The position numbers and the translations under genes are program-made. Source: Chloroflexota bacterium (lineage in GTDB: Bacteria; Chloroflexota; Anaerolineae; Aggregatilineales; Phototrophicaceae). Taken from it: a DNA stretch of 64,000 bases. Every line of letters starts with the position of its first letter. Within the stretch, counting starts at the first letter, position 1. Of the stretch, positions 32,950-42,296 are shown piece after piece. Where the stretch lies: NCBI GenBank assembly GCA_028875185.1, contig JAPPFH010000150.1:28218-92217 (forward strand), given 5' to 3'. The notes under the pieces are model-generated. The model saw nothing but the letters and a program-made list of their open reading frames with translations, ran no database searches and had not been told where the DNA came from.

Positions 32950-33975
32950 ATGGGAAGTTTTTCGCTCAACTATTTGCTGCGCCGGCTGCTCGTTTTTTTC
33001 CTGACCGTCTGGGTGGCGGCGACCTTGATCTTCATCATTCCGCGCTTGGCGCCGGGCGATCCAATCCAGGCGATGATTGCGCGAATGACGCAGTTCGAGG
33101 GCTACGTTGAGAATGCCGATTTAATCATTGAAGCCTGGCGCAAGCGTTTCGGGCTTGATGACCCGCTTTATGTGCAATATTTTCGCTTCATAGGCAATAC
33201 GCTTCGGCTTGATCTCGGTTATTCGATGGCGAATTTTCCGGCGACAGTTTATGAATTGGTGGGCCGGGCGCTGCCCTGGACCATCGGACTGGTCGGCATT
33301 GCGACCTTTATCTTCTTTACGGTTGGCAATCTCTGCGGCGCCTTGCTGGCTTGGTATCGAACGCCAAAGTGGCTTAAAGTGCTGATACCGATGTCGATGA
33401 CTTTCACATCGGTGCCGCCGGCGCTGTTTAGCCTGCTGCTCGTTTACATATTTGGCTTTCTCATACGGGTGAACAACAACCCTTTATTCCCTCAGGTTGG
33501 CGCTTACGCCCGCGGGATGGCGCCGGAGTTCACGCTGGAGTTCTTCGGCAGCGTGCTCTATCACGGCTTCCTGCCGGCGATGTCCATCGTATTGGTGACA
33601 TTCGGCTTCTGGGCGCTGGGCATGCGCGGCATGATGGTCACCATTGAGGGCGAGGATTATATGATCCTGGCGCAGGCGAAGGGCTTGAAGCCCTTCTATG
33701 TCTTGTATCGCTATATGATCCGCAATGCGATTCTGCCGCAGATGACGGCGCTGGCGGTTTCGATCGGCACGCTGATCAATGGCTCGGTGCTAGTGGAGAT
33801 TATGTTTGTCTACAATGGCATGGGCTCGCTGATTTATTCCGGCATCGCCAATCAGGATTTCGGGCTGATACAAGGGACATCATTCATCTTGATTGTGACG
33901 AGCGCGCTGGCGGTGCTGATCATTGACTTGACCTATCCGCTGATTGACCCGCGCATCAGCCTGGAAGGGAGGTAG
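32950..33975 (+). CDS. ABC transporter permease, DppB-like
   Basis: A 341-aa inner-membrane permease with about six helices. The first is LLRRLLVFFLTVWVAATLIF, followed by the PRLAPGDPIQAMI periplasmic segment universal in DppB/OppB permeases. The coupling-helix EAA loop is visible as EDYMILAQAKGLKPFYVLYRYMIRNA in two overlapping parts. The C-terminus ends with the family IDLTYPLIDPRI motif. ATG 32950 follows AGAAGGGCGCTGAC. It pairs with the DppC-like gene 2 bases downstream. Confidence 0.93.
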   Translation: MGSFSLNYLLRRLLVFFLTVWVAATLIFIIPRLAPGDPIQAMIARMTQFEGYVENADLIIEAWRKRFGLDDPLYVQYFRFIGNTLRLDLGYSMANFPATVYELVGRALPWTIGLVGIATFIFFTVGNLCGALLAWYRTPKWLKVLIPMSMTFTSVPPALFSLLLVYIFGFLIRVNNNPLFPQVGAYARGMAPEFTLEFFGSVLYHGFLPAMSIVLVTFGFWALGMRGMMVTIEGEDYMILAQAKGLKPFYVLYRYMIRNAILPQMTALAVSIGTLINGSVLVEIMFVYNGMGSLIYSGIANQDFGLIQGTSFILIVTSALAVLIIDLTYPLIDPRISLEGR

Positions 33976-33977
33976 AC

Positions 33978-34910
33978 ATGGCAGAAAACACATCGGACGC
34001 CCCCGTCGCTGGCGGCACCAAGGAAGCGGGACTGCTGAACCGCTTTGACAACCCTTGGTTAAATTGGAAGTTTCTCACGGGCGCTGGCATCATCGGCTTC
34101 ATCTTCTTCTTGATCTTTCTGGGCAATCAATTGTGGGATACGGAATTGGCCCTGGCCGGCGCCTCCCCTTTGAATATGCCGCCGGTCGGCTTTACCAACT
34201 GGCGCAACCAGGAAGGCATACCCGAGCATCCGCTGGGCACCGAGAATAGCGGGCGCGATATGCTGGCGCTGCTGATTGTGGGCACGCCGCGGACGATTGG
34301 CGTCGGCGCGATTGCGGCTTCGGTCGGTATGGCCGTCGGCATTCTTTTGGGTTTTCTGGCGGGCTTTGTCGGCGGCTGGGTCGATGATGTCGTTCGATTA
34401 GCGACTGACGTAACCATCACCATCCCGTCGCTCTTGGTGCTGATTGTGATTCAAGCCGTCTTGCCGCGCATTGATCTGTTGACGATGGCGCTGCTGATTT
34501 CGATGTTCGCCTGGGCGACGCCGACGCGTTATATCCGCGCGCAGGTGCTCAGCATGCGCGAAAGCGGCTATGTGCAGATGGCGCGTCTTTCCGGTGTGCC
34601 GACCCGCGATATCATGTACCGCGAGATTATGCCCAACCTGCTGCCCTATCTCGCGGCGAGTTATATCGGCAATATGACTGGCGCGATTCTGTCGGCGGTT
34701 GGTTTGGAATTGCTGGGCTTCGGTCCGCAGCGCATTCCTTCTTTGGGCGTCACCATCTTTTGGTCGATCGAAGCGGCCGCCCTGCTGCGCAATATGTGGT
34801 GGTGGTGGGGCATCCCGACGGTGATTCTAGCAGTCGTCTTCATCGCGCTGCTGCTGATTAACCTGGGCTTGGACGAGATCGCCAATCCGCGTTTGCGCAA
34901 AGCGAACTAG
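33978..34910 (+). CDS. ABC transporter permease, DppC-like
   Basis: A 310-aa second permease. An N-terminal cytoplasmic stretch and first helix (GAGIIGFIFFLIFLG) are followed by the DppC hallmark HPLGTENSGRDMLALLIVGTPRT, then five further helices. The EAA loop reads SGYVQMARLSGVPTRDIMYREIMPN in two overlapping parts. Length and order match DppC/OppC. Overlapping translation with the upstream permease is likely because only 2 bases separate them. Confidence 0.93.
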   Translation: MAENTSDAPVAGGTKEAGLLNRFDNPWLNWKFLTGAGIIGFIFFLIFLGNQLWDTELALAGASPLNMPPVGFTNWRNQEGIPEHPLGTENSGRDMLALLIVGTPRTIGVGAIAASVGMAVGILLGFLAGFVGGWVDDVVRLATDVTITIPSLLVLIVIQAVLPRIDLLTMALLISMFAWATPTRYIRAQVLSMRESGYVQMARLSGVPTRDIMYREIMPNLLPYLAASYIGNMTGAILSAVGLELLGFGPQRIPSLGVTIFWSIEAAALLRNMWWWWGIPTVILAVVFIALLLINLGLDEIANPRLRKAN

Positions 34911-34930
34911 GGCGCTGGGAGCGAAGCGAT

Positions 34931-35968
34931 ATGGAAGAGCGGAAGCGCCACGACAGCGACCGCGTCGTGCTCAAGGTAGAAAATCTTCGGATCCATTACG
35001 CCACGCCGCAGGGCGATGTCATCGCCGTCAGCGATATCAGCTTCAATCTCTATGAAGGCGAGACCCTCGGTTTGGTTGGCGAATCCGGCTGCGGCAAATC
35101 GACCACCGCTTACGGCATCCTGCAATTGGTGCAGCCGCCGGGTTATATCGTGCATGGCAGCATCGAGGTGGATGGCACCGAGGTGCTGAATCTGGAAGAG
35201 GAAGCGCTGCGCAAATTCCGCTGGACCGGCCTGTCGCTGATCCCGCAAGGCGCGATGAATTCGCTGAACCCGACGATGCGCGTCAAAGACCAAATCATTG
35301 ATGTGATCGAATCGCACGAGGGCAAGCAGAACGACAAGGAAGCGCTGCGCGAACGCATCTTTGAACTATTCCAGAACGTGGGCTTGCCCAACCGCATCTA
35401 CAATATGTACCCGCACGAGCTAAGCGGCGGCATGAAACAGCGGGTCTGCATTGCCATGGGTGTGGCGCTGCATCCGACTGTGGTCATCGCTGATGAAGCG
35501 ACGAGCGCGCTGGATGTCGTTGTGCAGCGGATCGTGGCGCAAACGCTGGTGAAAGTGAAAGACGAAATCGGCGTATCGCTGATCGTCATTGGTCACGATA
35601 TGGGTTTGCTGGCGCAGATCGTCGATCGCATCGCGGTGATGTACGCCGGCAAAATGGTCGAAATCGCGCCGGTGGAAAATGTCTACGCCAATCCGCTGCA
35701 TCCCTATACGCAGCTGCTGATTGATTCAATTCCATCGATCAAAGAGCGCAAACCGCTGAAAATCACCGAGGGCATCACGCATGACCCGCGCAATCCGCCC
35801 TCCGGCTGTATCTTCCGCTTGCGCTGCCCTTTCGCCTGGGAGCATTGCGCCGAGTTCGAGCCGCCTCCGATCACCGTAGAAGACAAACATGAAGTTGCTT
35901 GTCATCTGTTTGACCAGCAATTTGAAGAGAGGAGGACGAATGCCCTCGCCACTCTTGCAAATCCGTGA
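34931..35968 (+). CDS. ABC transporter ATP-binding protein, DppD/OppD-like
   Basis: A 345-aa ATPase. Walker A is GESGCGKST (about residues 54-62), the signature ELSGGMKQRV, Walker B VVIADEATSALD, and the H-loop VIGHDMG. The C-terminal oligopeptide-transporter extension includes GCIFRLRCPFAWEHC and a later cysteine in EVACHLF, the four-cysteine pattern that in Dpp systems can bind an iron-sulphur cluster. Its last 29 bases overlap the start of the next ATPase gene, indicating tight coupling. Confidence 0.93.
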   Translation: MEERKRHDSDRVVLKVENLRIHYATPQGDVIAVSDISFNLYEGETLGLVGESGCGKSTTAYGILQLVQPPGYIVHGSIEVDGTEVLNLEEEALRKFRWTGLSLIPQGAMNSLNPTMRVKDQIIDVIESHEGKQNDKEALRERIFELFQNVGLPNRIYNMYPHELSGGMKQRVCIAMGVALHPTVVIADEATSALDVVVQRIVAQTLVKVKDEIGVSLIVIGHDMGLLAQIVDRIAVMYAGKMVEIAPVENVYANPLHPYTQLLIDSIPSIKERKPLKITEGITHDPRNPPSGCIFRLRCPFAWEHCAEFEPPPITVEDKHEVACHLFDQQFEERRTNALATLANP

Positions 35969-38513
35969 AGCCACGAAAGTTTATTCTACTGGCGGCTTCT
36001 TGGGCGGCGGCAAGAAGACCGTTGTCGCGCTCGACAACTTCAATATGACGATCGACGAAACACCGGCGACGATTACCACCATCGCCGGGGAAAGCGGCAG
36101 CGGCAAGACAACGCTGGCGAACCTCGTTCTCGGTTTCATCAAGCTGACGTCGGGTCATATCATCTTTGATGGCGAAGACATCACCGATATGACAGATGAT
36201 CAATTGAAGGTATACCGCCGCAATGTGCAGGCGGTCTTCCAGGATCCCTTCGGTGTTTACAACCCCTTCTATCGTATCGACCACGTCTTTGATTTGGTCA
36301 ATAAACACTTCAGCTTGTCGGATAATCAGAGCGAATATCGCGACATGGTCGAAGCCGGCTTGAATGTGGTCGGCTTGTATGGCGAGGATGTGCTGCGCAA
36401 GTATCCGCATCAATTGAGCGGCGGGCAGCGGCAGCGCATCATGATGGCGCGCGCCTATATGATCAAGCCGCGGCTGATTGTGGCTGACGAGCCGGTGTCG
36501 ATGGTGGATGCCTCGCTGCGCGCCTCGATCCTCGATGCCATGCTGCGCTTGCGCGATGATCACAATATATCTTTTTTGTATATCACGCACGATTTGAGCA
36601 CCGCTTATCAGATCGGCGATCAGATTTATATGCTCTATCAGGGCACGACAGCCGAGCGCGGCGCCGCCATGGATGTGATCGACGCGCCGCAGCACCCCTA
36701 TGTGCAGCTGCTGATCGACTCGGTGCCCGTGCCCGACCCGACTGATAAATGGGATGTCAATATCTCGCTGCCCAGCGAAGAAGAAATGCGCACAGCCGCT
36801 TCTGTCGGCTGCCGTTATTATCCCCGCTGCCCGCATCGCATGGACCGCTGCCTGGAGGAACAACCGCCGCTTTTCAAGATGGACAAGCCGGAACACGAGG
36901 CCGCGTGTTACCTCTATGAAGAGCGCGAGATCGCGCCGATTGAAGCGCCTATTCTTTACAGCAAACCCAAGACCGATGAGGCATTGGCGCGGCAGCGCCG
37001 CTCGCGCGCGCCCTGGGCAGCCGCCGGTATCCTGCTGATCGTGGCCGCGGCGGTCGCCGCTTTCGCAATCAACCGGAATAACGCCGCCATCGCCGCCGAA
37101 GCGACTGCTGAAGCGCGCGCGGCAAAGGCGACTGACCAAGCCATCGCCGCCATGACCGCCTCGGCTGAAGCCGAAGAATATGCCGCCGCGACCGCGCAAG
37201 CGGATGCGGAAGCGGAAGCAGCCGAACCGACGCCGATTCCGGAGCAGGACTTCAAGCTGTCGCCCGCGGACGCTGTTGACAAGGGCGCGCTGGCGCTGAA
37301 CGTGGTGACGCGGGACGAAATCGCCGACCAGGCGGATAAGCACCAATACAGCTTTGCCGGCGAGGACGGTCAAGAAATCACGGTCAAGATTCGCACCGGC
37401 GGCGGCGGCTTGAGCGGCGGCAACCTGAACTCGCCTTATGGCACCATATATGGACCCGATGGCGAATTCGTAGCGCCGCTTGGTGATACGGCGGTCCGTC
37501 CGCGCCGCAGCTACAATGCGCCGCTCACGCTGAGGGCGGGAACGTACACGATTATCGTCGGGTCGGCGCAAGTGGATCGTTATGGCTTGGTGGGCGATGC
37601 GCCCTATCAAATCGAAATCGAAGGCGATGAACCGGCGATCGAACCGACGGCCGAGGCGACGCCGATCCCGGAGCAGGACTTTAAGCTGTCGCCCGCGGGC
37701 GCCGTCGACAAGGGCGCGCTGGCGCTGAATGTGGTGACGCGGGATGAAATCGCCGACGAGGCGGATAAGCACCAATACAGCTTCTCCGGCGAGGACGGTC
37801 AAGAAATCACGGTCAAGATTCGCACTGGCGGCGGCGGCTTGAGCGGCGGCAACCTGAACTCGCCTTATGGCACCATATATGGACCCGATGGCGAATTCGT
37901 AGCGCCGCTTGGTGATACGGCGGTCCGTCCGCGCCGCAGCTACAATGCGCCGCTCACGCTGAGGGCGGGAACGTACACGATTATCGTCGGGTCGGCGCAA
38001 GTGGATCGTTATGGCTTGGTGGGCGATGCGCCTTATCAGGTGGAGATTGAAGGCGATGAACCGGCGCCGCCAGCGGAACCGACGCCACTGCCGCAGGTTG
38101 ATCCGACGGCGCTGCCGCAGCCGGACTTCATCCTGTCGCCTGAGGGCGCGGCGGACAAGGGCGGGTTGACGCTTGACGAGGTAACACTGGACGAAATCGC
38201 GGCTGAGGATGATTTGCACAGTTATACCTTCGAGGCGAGCGCCGGCCAGAATGTGTCGGTGAAGATTCGCACCGGTGGCAGCGGCTTAAGCGGTGGCAAT
38301 TTGAACTCGCCCTACGGCGCCATCTATGGACCCGATGGCGAATTTGTGGCGGCGCTGGGCGATACGGCGGTCCGTCCGCGGCGCAGCTACAACGCGTTAC
38401 TGACCTTGAAATCGGGCGTATACACGATCATCGTGGGCGCGGCGCAAGTGGACCGCTACGGCTTGGTGGGCGATGCGCCTTATCAATTGACGGTGGAAAG
38501 CGTGGAGGCTTAG
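35940..38513 (+). CDS. DppF/OppF-like ABC ATPase fused to a membrane segment and three extracytoplasmic repeats
   Basis: An 857-aa protein, more than twice the usual length. Residues 1-330 are a complete ATPase: Walker A GESGSGKTT at 50-58, LSGGQ at 159-163, Walker B LIVADEP at 179-185, and the C-terminal cysteine pattern CRYYPRCPHRMDRC. Then comes a basic stretch, one membrane helix (about 358-377, WAAAGILLIVAAAVAAFA), an alanine-rich helix (382-428), a TPIP linker, and three homologous beta-rich repeats of about 130 residues (435-562, 577-704, 728-857). Each repeat contains LSGGNLNSPYG and VDRYGLVGDAPYQ blocks and resembles PPC-like beta-sandwich domains. Repeats 1 and 2 are almost identical at DNA level. 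ATG 35940 follows AGGAGGACGA. The extracytoplasmic part could bind substrate, the binding protein or the envelope; this is inference. Confidence 0.85.
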   Translation: MPSPLLQIREATKVYSTGGFLGGGKKTVVALDNFNMTIDETPATITTIAGESGSGKTTLANLVLGFIKLTSGHIIFDGEDITDMTDDQLKVYRRNVQAVFQDPFGVYNPFYRIDHVFDLVNKHFSLSDNQSEYRDMVEAGLNVVGLYGEDVLRKYPHQLSGGQRQRIMMARAYMIKPRLIVADEPVSMVDASLRASILDAMLRLRDDHNISFLYITHDLSTAYQIGDQIYMLYQGTTAERGAAMDVIDAPQHPYVQLLIDSVPVPDPTDKWDVNISLPSEEEMRTAASVGCRYYPRCPHRMDRCLEEQPPLFKMDKPEHEAACYLYEEREIAPIEAPILYSKPKTDEALARQRRSRAPWAAAGILLIVAAAVAAFAINRNNAAIAAEATAEARAAKATDQAIAAMTASAEAEEYAAATAQADAEAEAAEPTPIPEQDFKLSPADAVDKGALALNVVTRDEIADQADKHQYSFAGEDGQEITVKIRTGGGGLSGGNLNSPYGTIYGPDGEFVAPLGDTAVRPRRSYNAPLTLRAGTYTIIVGSAQVDRYGLVGDAPYQIEIEGDEPAIEPTAEATPIPEQDFKLSPAGAVDKGALALNVVTRDEIADEADKHQYSFSGEDGQEITVKIRTGGGGLSGGNLNSPYGTIYGPDGEFVAPLGDTAVRPRRSYNAPLTLRAGTYTIIVGSAQVDRYGLVGDAPYQVEIEGDEPAPPAEPTPLPQVDPTALPQPDFILSPEGAADKGGLTLDEVTLDEIAAEDDLHSYTFEASAGQNVSVKIRTGGSGLSGGNLNSPYGAIYGPDGEFVAALGDTAVRPRRSYNALLTLKSGVYTIIVGAAQVDRYGLVGDAPYQLTVESVEA
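37237..38505 (+). repeat. Three in-gene tandem repeats (about 390-430 bp period)
   Basis: Units start near 37237, 37663 and 38107 with intervening proline/threonine linkers. Units 1 and 2 share long identical stretches (for example from GCGGCGGCGGCTTGAGCGG through the CGTTATGGCTTGGTGGGCG block). Unit 3 is clearly diverged, mainly at synonymous sites. This points to recent duplication or conversion of units 1 and 2. Confidence 0.9.
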
Positions 38514-38645
38514 CGCCTATAGATGCGGCAGCGCATATAGACGACATTTGACAGCCCCTTCAGGCAGAATCACGGAGGGGTAATTTTATGGGAACGAATT
38601 GCCAAAGGCATAATTCGAATTGAGTTGCGTGAAGGGGGAGTTGAC

Positions 38646-39437
38646 GTGTTGACTCAGGAACAGATTGATTTCTTTAATGAGAACGGTTTTCTGCGCATCC
38701 CGCAGGTATTCAACGATGAGGAGATCACGGCACTGTCCGATAGCCTCGACCAGCTGATCGAAGACTGGTCGATCACTAGTCCCGGCTGGTCGGGTCCTTG
38801 GCGCGATGTTTACCTGGACGAGGAGGTGGAGAAGCAGGTGAAGCTGACGGCGATGCACGACCTGCACCTCTATTCCGATGCCTGGATGCGCGCGGTGACG
38901 CATCCAAAGCTGGGGAAGTGCCTGTCGCAATTGCTGGATTCGAGCGTCGAGCTGCATCACACGACCATGCACATCAAGCCGCCGCAGACCGGGCATCCTT
39001 TCCCTATGCATCAAGACTCGCCTTTTTACGAACACGCGGACGGGCGTTTCCTCGATACGCTGGTGCACCTGGATGATACCTTCCACGAGAACGGCGAGAT
39101 CCGCTTTCTGGCGGGGTCGCACAAGATGGGCAAACTGCCGCATATCCTGGAGTATCCTGACGGCACTAAGTGCTCGCCGCATTTGAATACGGACGACTAC
39201 AAGCTGGAAGATACGGTGCCGGCGCCGGCGAAACGCGGCGATGTCGTGGTTTTCCATATCTACTGCATTCACGGCTCCTACATCAACCAGACGAAGGAGC
39301 CGCGGCGAATGGTGCGCATGGGCTTCCGCGATCCGCATAATGATCAGCTTGCCGGGCAGAGCAATGGTCGCCCCGGTTTGATTGTGCATGGCTATCGCGA
39401 ACGGCGCGGCGCTGAAGAACTGCTGAAGCAGACCTAG
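38646..39437 (+). CDS. Phytanoyl-CoA dioxygenase family protein (Fe(II)/2-oxoglutarate oxygenase)
   Basis: A protein of about 263 aa with the double-stranded beta-helix of PhyH-type oxygenases. The iron ligands are H and D in FPMHQDSPFY (about residues 122-131), with the distal histidine in YCIHGSYIN. The 2-oxoglutarate-binding arginine is likely in PRRMVRMGF. The opening LTQEQIDFFNENGFLRIP is typical. The frame starts at TTG 38625, but GTG 38646 is preceded by GGGGGAG and gives the family start. It follows the transporter genes and precedes a kinase/epimerase pair; such oxygenases often accompany sugar-catabolic loci in Chloroflexota and planctomycetes with unknown substrate. Confidence 0.88.
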   Translation: MLTQEQIDFFNENGFLRIPQVFNDEEITALSDSLDQLIEDWSITSPGWSGPWRDVYLDEEVEKQVKLTAMHDLHLYSDAWMRAVTHPKLGKCLSQLLDSSVELHHTTMHIKPPQTGHPFPMHQDSPFYEHADGRFLDTLVHLDDTFHENGEIRFLAGSHKMGKLPHILEYPDGTKCSPHLNTDDYKLEDTVPAPAKRGDVVVFHIYCIHGSYINQTKEPRRMVRMGFRDPHNDQLAGQSNGRPGLIVHGYRERRGAEELLKQT

Positions 39438-39452
39438 CGCGAGCGCAGCCCT

Positions 39453-40358
39453 TTGCCCAAGGAAGAAGCGCTTGTCATCGGCTTGGACATCGGCGGCAGC
39501 AAAACGCTGGCGGGTCTGGTCACGCGATCAGGCGAAATCAAGCGATACAAGCCGGTGGCGACGGCGCCATCGCCGGTGGCGATACTGTCCAGCGCGCGCT
39601 CGCTTTGCGAATCGTTGATTGGCTCAACAGACGCGCCCGTGCCAGGCATCGGCATTGGCAGCGCCGGCATCATCGACACGGAAGAAGGCAGTGTCATCTT
39701 CGCCAACGAAAATTTGCCCGGCTGGACCGGAACGCGTCTGGCCGAACTCGAAATCGGCGGCGGGCTGCCGATCACGGTTGAGAATGACGCGCGCGCGCTG
39801 GCTTATGGCGAGGCTATTATGGGCGCGGGCGTCGATTACGATTCGCTGCTCTGCGTCACCGTCGGCACTGGCATCGGCGGGGCGCTGATCATGGATGGCG
39901 AGCTCTGGCATGGCGCCAATTACAGCGCCGGCGAAATTGGTTACCTGGTTGTCGATTGGCTGGGCGACCGACCGTTAATCCTCGATCAATATGCGTCTGG
40001 ACCGGCAATCGAGCGCGCTTATCAGGCGGCAACCGGGCGCGCGGCCCGGCTGCCGCTGACGAAAATCGCCCAATTGGCGCAGGCTGGCGACGCGACCGCG
40101 ACCGAAGCAATCGTGGCGAAAGCGCGGCGCCTGGGTGTCATATTGGCTGGCTGCGCCACCTCGCTGAATCCGGCTGCGCTGGTGGTCGGGGGTGGCGTGC
40201 CGCAGATTGGCGCGCTCTGGTGGGATGCGTTGGAGGCGGGTTTCCGCGACAGCTTGCCACCGCCCGTCGCCGCGACGCCGCTGCTGCCTGCGCGGCTGGG
40301 CGCGAACGCGGTCTTGCTGGGCGCGGCAATGCTGGCTTGGAAAATGGTTGACGCATGA
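39453..40358 (+). CDS. ROK family sugar kinase (possible N-acetylmannosamine kinase)
   Basis: A 301-aa actin-fold kinase. The N-terminal phosphate loop is [14 protein letters not shown], and [17 protein letters not shown] contains the catalytic aspartate. [27 protein letters not shown] is the ROK signature region, read here as overlapping blocks. The zinc-binding C-x-C-G-x-x-G-C-x-E motif that normally follows is absent ([14 protein letters not shown] instead). The start is TTG 39453, 15 bases after the oxygenase gene. Its end overlaps the ATG of nanE by 4 bases. Coupling with NanE makes N-acetylmannosamine the most likely substrate (inference). Confidence 0.85.
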   Translation: MPKEEALVIGLDIGGSKTLAGLVTRSGEIKRYKPVATAPSPVAILSSARSLCESLIGSTDAPVPGIGIGSAGIIDTEEGSVIFANENLPGWTGTRLAELEIGGGLPITVENDARALAYGEAIMGAGVDYDSLLCVTVGTGIGGALIMDGELWHGANYSAGEIGYLVVDWLGDRPLILDQYASGPAIERAYQAATGRAARLPLTKIAQLAQAGDATATEAIVAKARRLGVILAGCATSLNPAALVVGGGVPQIGALWWDALEAGFRDSLPPPVAATPLLPARLGANAVLLGAAMLAWKMVDA

Positions 40359-41062
40359 AAGCCGATGCCTTTCTGGCCGCCGTCAAAGGCAAGCTGATCG
40401 TGTCTTGCCAAGCGCTTAAAGACGAACCACTGCATGGCGCCGAGGTGATGGCGAAGATGGCGCTGGCGGCGCAAATGGGTGGCGCGGCGGCGATACGCGC
40501 CAATGGACCGGCCGATATCCGCGCGATCAAAGCGGCGGTGGATTTGCCCGTTATCGGCTTGTACAAGCGAGGCAATAGCCGCGTCTACATCACGCCGACA
40601 TTTGACGACGCCGCCGAGATCGCCGAAGCGGGCGCTGATGTGATTGCGCTTGATTGCGCCAATAGGAACCGGCCGGATGGCGCGCCCCTCGGCGATCTGC
40701 TGGAGCGCATTCGCCGGGAATTGAGGCTGCCGGCTTTCGCTGATGTATCTACACTGGCGGAGGCGCAGGGGGCGGCCGCTCTTGGCGCGGCGATGGCGGC
40801 GCCGACGCTCTCGGGTTATACAGAGAACAGCCCGGCGTCGGAAGGGCCCGACTTTGATTTGCTGGCGCAGATGATCAATGCGCTGCCCATACCGGTGATC
40901 GCGGAGGGCCGCATTCATACACCTGAGCAGGCGCGGCGGGCGCTGGACTTGGGCGCTTGGGCGGTGGTGGTCGGCTCGGCAATCACCCGTCCGCGCGCGA
41001 TCACGGCGCGTTTTGCGCGGGCGCTCGGTGTAAGGCAATCATGTCTTTCGACTGAAACATAA
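40355..41062 (+). CDS. nanE: Putative N-acetylmannosamine-6-phosphate 2-epimerase
   Basis: A 235-aa TIM-barrel epimerase converting ManNAc-6-phosphate to GlcNAc-6-phosphate. Family blocks are [15 protein letters not shown] at the start, [50 protein letters not shown] (catalytic region), and [33 protein letters not shown] in overlapping blocks at the phosphate site. The ATGA overlap with the upstream kinase shows coupling. With the kinase it forms a NanK-NanE-like step of sialic acid catabolism; no NanA lyase is in the window. Confidence 0.93.
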   Translation: MKADAFLAAVKGKLIVSCQALKDEPLHGAEVMAKMALAAQMGGAAAIRANGPADIRAIKAAVDLPVIGLYKRGNSRVYITPTFDDAAEIAEAGADVIALDCANRNRPDGAPLGDLLERIRRELRLPAFADVSTLAEAQGAAALGAAMAAPTLSGYTENSPASEGPDFDLLAQMINALPIPVIAEGRIHTPEQARRALDLGAWAVVVGSAITRPRAITARFARALGVRQSCLSTET

Positions 41063-41122
41063 GCAATTTCACTGCGGTAATGAAAGTCTGCGCGCGCTGT
41101 TGCGCTAAGGACGGTCGCAACG

Positions 41123-41193
41123 GGTCAGCCACCGGCTGCCCCCTACAATTTCGATGTTATGGTGTGATGTAGGGGCGACCCGGTGGGTCGCCC
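41123..41193. repeat. Two palindromic repeats
   Basis: GGGTCAGCC...GGCTGCCCCCTACA (41123-41148) and TGTAGGGGCGACCC...GGGTCGCCC (41168-41193) point towards each other. They lie between nanE and the Gfo/Idh gene and suggest that a new transcription unit starts at 41265. Confidence 0.75.
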
Positions 41194-41264
41194 GAAAATA
41201 TGCCACAATGTACAAGGCGGTTATTTTGCATGGCTAACCTGGAACTGCTAAGAATGGAGAAAAC

Positions 41265-42281
41265 ATGAAAACAATCGGATTCCTCGGCGCAGCGCATATT
41301 CACAGTCCCGGCTTCATAAAACGCGTCAATGAACGCGGAGACCAGTTCAATGCCAAAGCGGTTTGGGACAGTCAATCGGCGCGCGCGGAAATCGCCGCCG
41401 AGCAGCTTGCTTGCGCTGCGGTTTCTAACTACAACGAAATCTTGAACGACAGCGAGATTGACGCCATCATTATTTGTTCGGAGACATCGCTTCACCTGGA
41501 GTTGGTGGAAGCGACGGCGGCCGCCGGAAAAGATGTCTTTGTCGAGAAGCCGCTGGGCATGGGCGCGCATGACGCTTACGCCATGCAGCGCGCTATTGAT
41601 AAAGCCGGCGTAAACTTCCAGACCGGGCACTTCATGCGCAGCATGCCCGTTTACCGCCAGCTGAAAGCCTGGATCGAGGCGGGGACGCTGGGCGCAATCA
41701 CGCGCGTTAGGCATTCGAATGTGCATCAAGGCGCTATCGCCGGGATATTCGACAGCGGACGCGGACCCTATTTGAATTGGCTCTGGATGACTGATCCGGC
41801 GCTTTCGGGCTGTGGCGGCTTCGGGGATTTGGGCGCGCATTCCCTCGATATCCTCATGTGGCTGATGGGCGATGTGCAAAGCGTGACGGCGCAGGTGGAT
41901 CGTCTGCTGGGCAAATACGACTGCGATGAATACGGCGAGGGTATGCTGCGCTTCGCTAATGGCGCGATCGGCACATTGGCGGCTGGTTGGGTCGATGTCT
42001 TGCGACCGCAGTCGATTCTGATCAGCGGAACCGAAGGCGTCGCCTATGTTGACGAAGGCGCGCTCTATGTACAATCGGACAATCTGCCGGGCACGGAGGG
42101 CGGCGAATGGACTGATCTGCCCGATGCGCTGCCTCATGCCTTTGACCTCTTCCTCGATGCCCTTAACGGGGAAGACGTCCCACTGATTTCAGCGAAAGAA
42201 GCGGCCGACCGCAGCGCCGTTATGGAAGCCTTTTACCAAGCTGCGGCTACCAATTCCTGGGTTCAACCCAAAACAGCCTAA
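41265..42281 (+). CDS. Gfo/Idh/MocA family oxidoreductase
   Basis: A 338-aa dehydrogenase with a slightly atypical nucleotide loop (GFLGAAHIHSPG rather than GxGxxG). VFVEKPLGMGAHDAY is the EKP catalytic block, and a C-terminal domain contains GCGGFGDLGAHSLDILMWLMGD with the D-x3-H type active-site residues. ATG 41265 follows GGAGAAAAC. It is followed after 15 bases by another Gfo/Idh gene, so the two probably work in sequence on one substrate. Both lie downstream of the ABC transporter and nan-like genes. Confidence 0.9.
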   Translation: MKTIGFLGAAHIHSPGFIKRVNERGDQFNAKAVWDSQSARAEIAAEQLACAAVSNYNEILNDSEIDAIIICSETSLHLELVEATAAAGKDVFVEKPLGMGAHDAYAMQRAIDKAGVNFQTGHFMRSMPVYRQLKAWIEAGTLGAITRVRHSNVHQGAIAGIFDSGRGPYLNWLWMTDPALSGCGGFGDLGAHSLDILMWLMGDVQSVTAQVDRLLGKYDCDEYGEGMLRFANGAIGTLAAGWVDVLRPQSILISGTEGVAYVDEGALYVQSDNLPGTEGGEWTDLPDALPHAFDLFLDALNGEDVPLISAKEAADRSAVMEAFYQAAATNSWVQPKTA

Positions 42282-42296
42282 TAAGGAGCGGGAAAT

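Noticed and set aside
35871-38219. A 782-codon minus-strand frame over the ABC ATPase fusion
   Set aside because: Arginine- and histidine-rich repeats are just the complement of the real repeats; no start signals.
37237-38505. Possible CRISPR or satellite array
   Set aside because: The repeats are long, in frame and encode protein domains; no short repeats with unique spacers.
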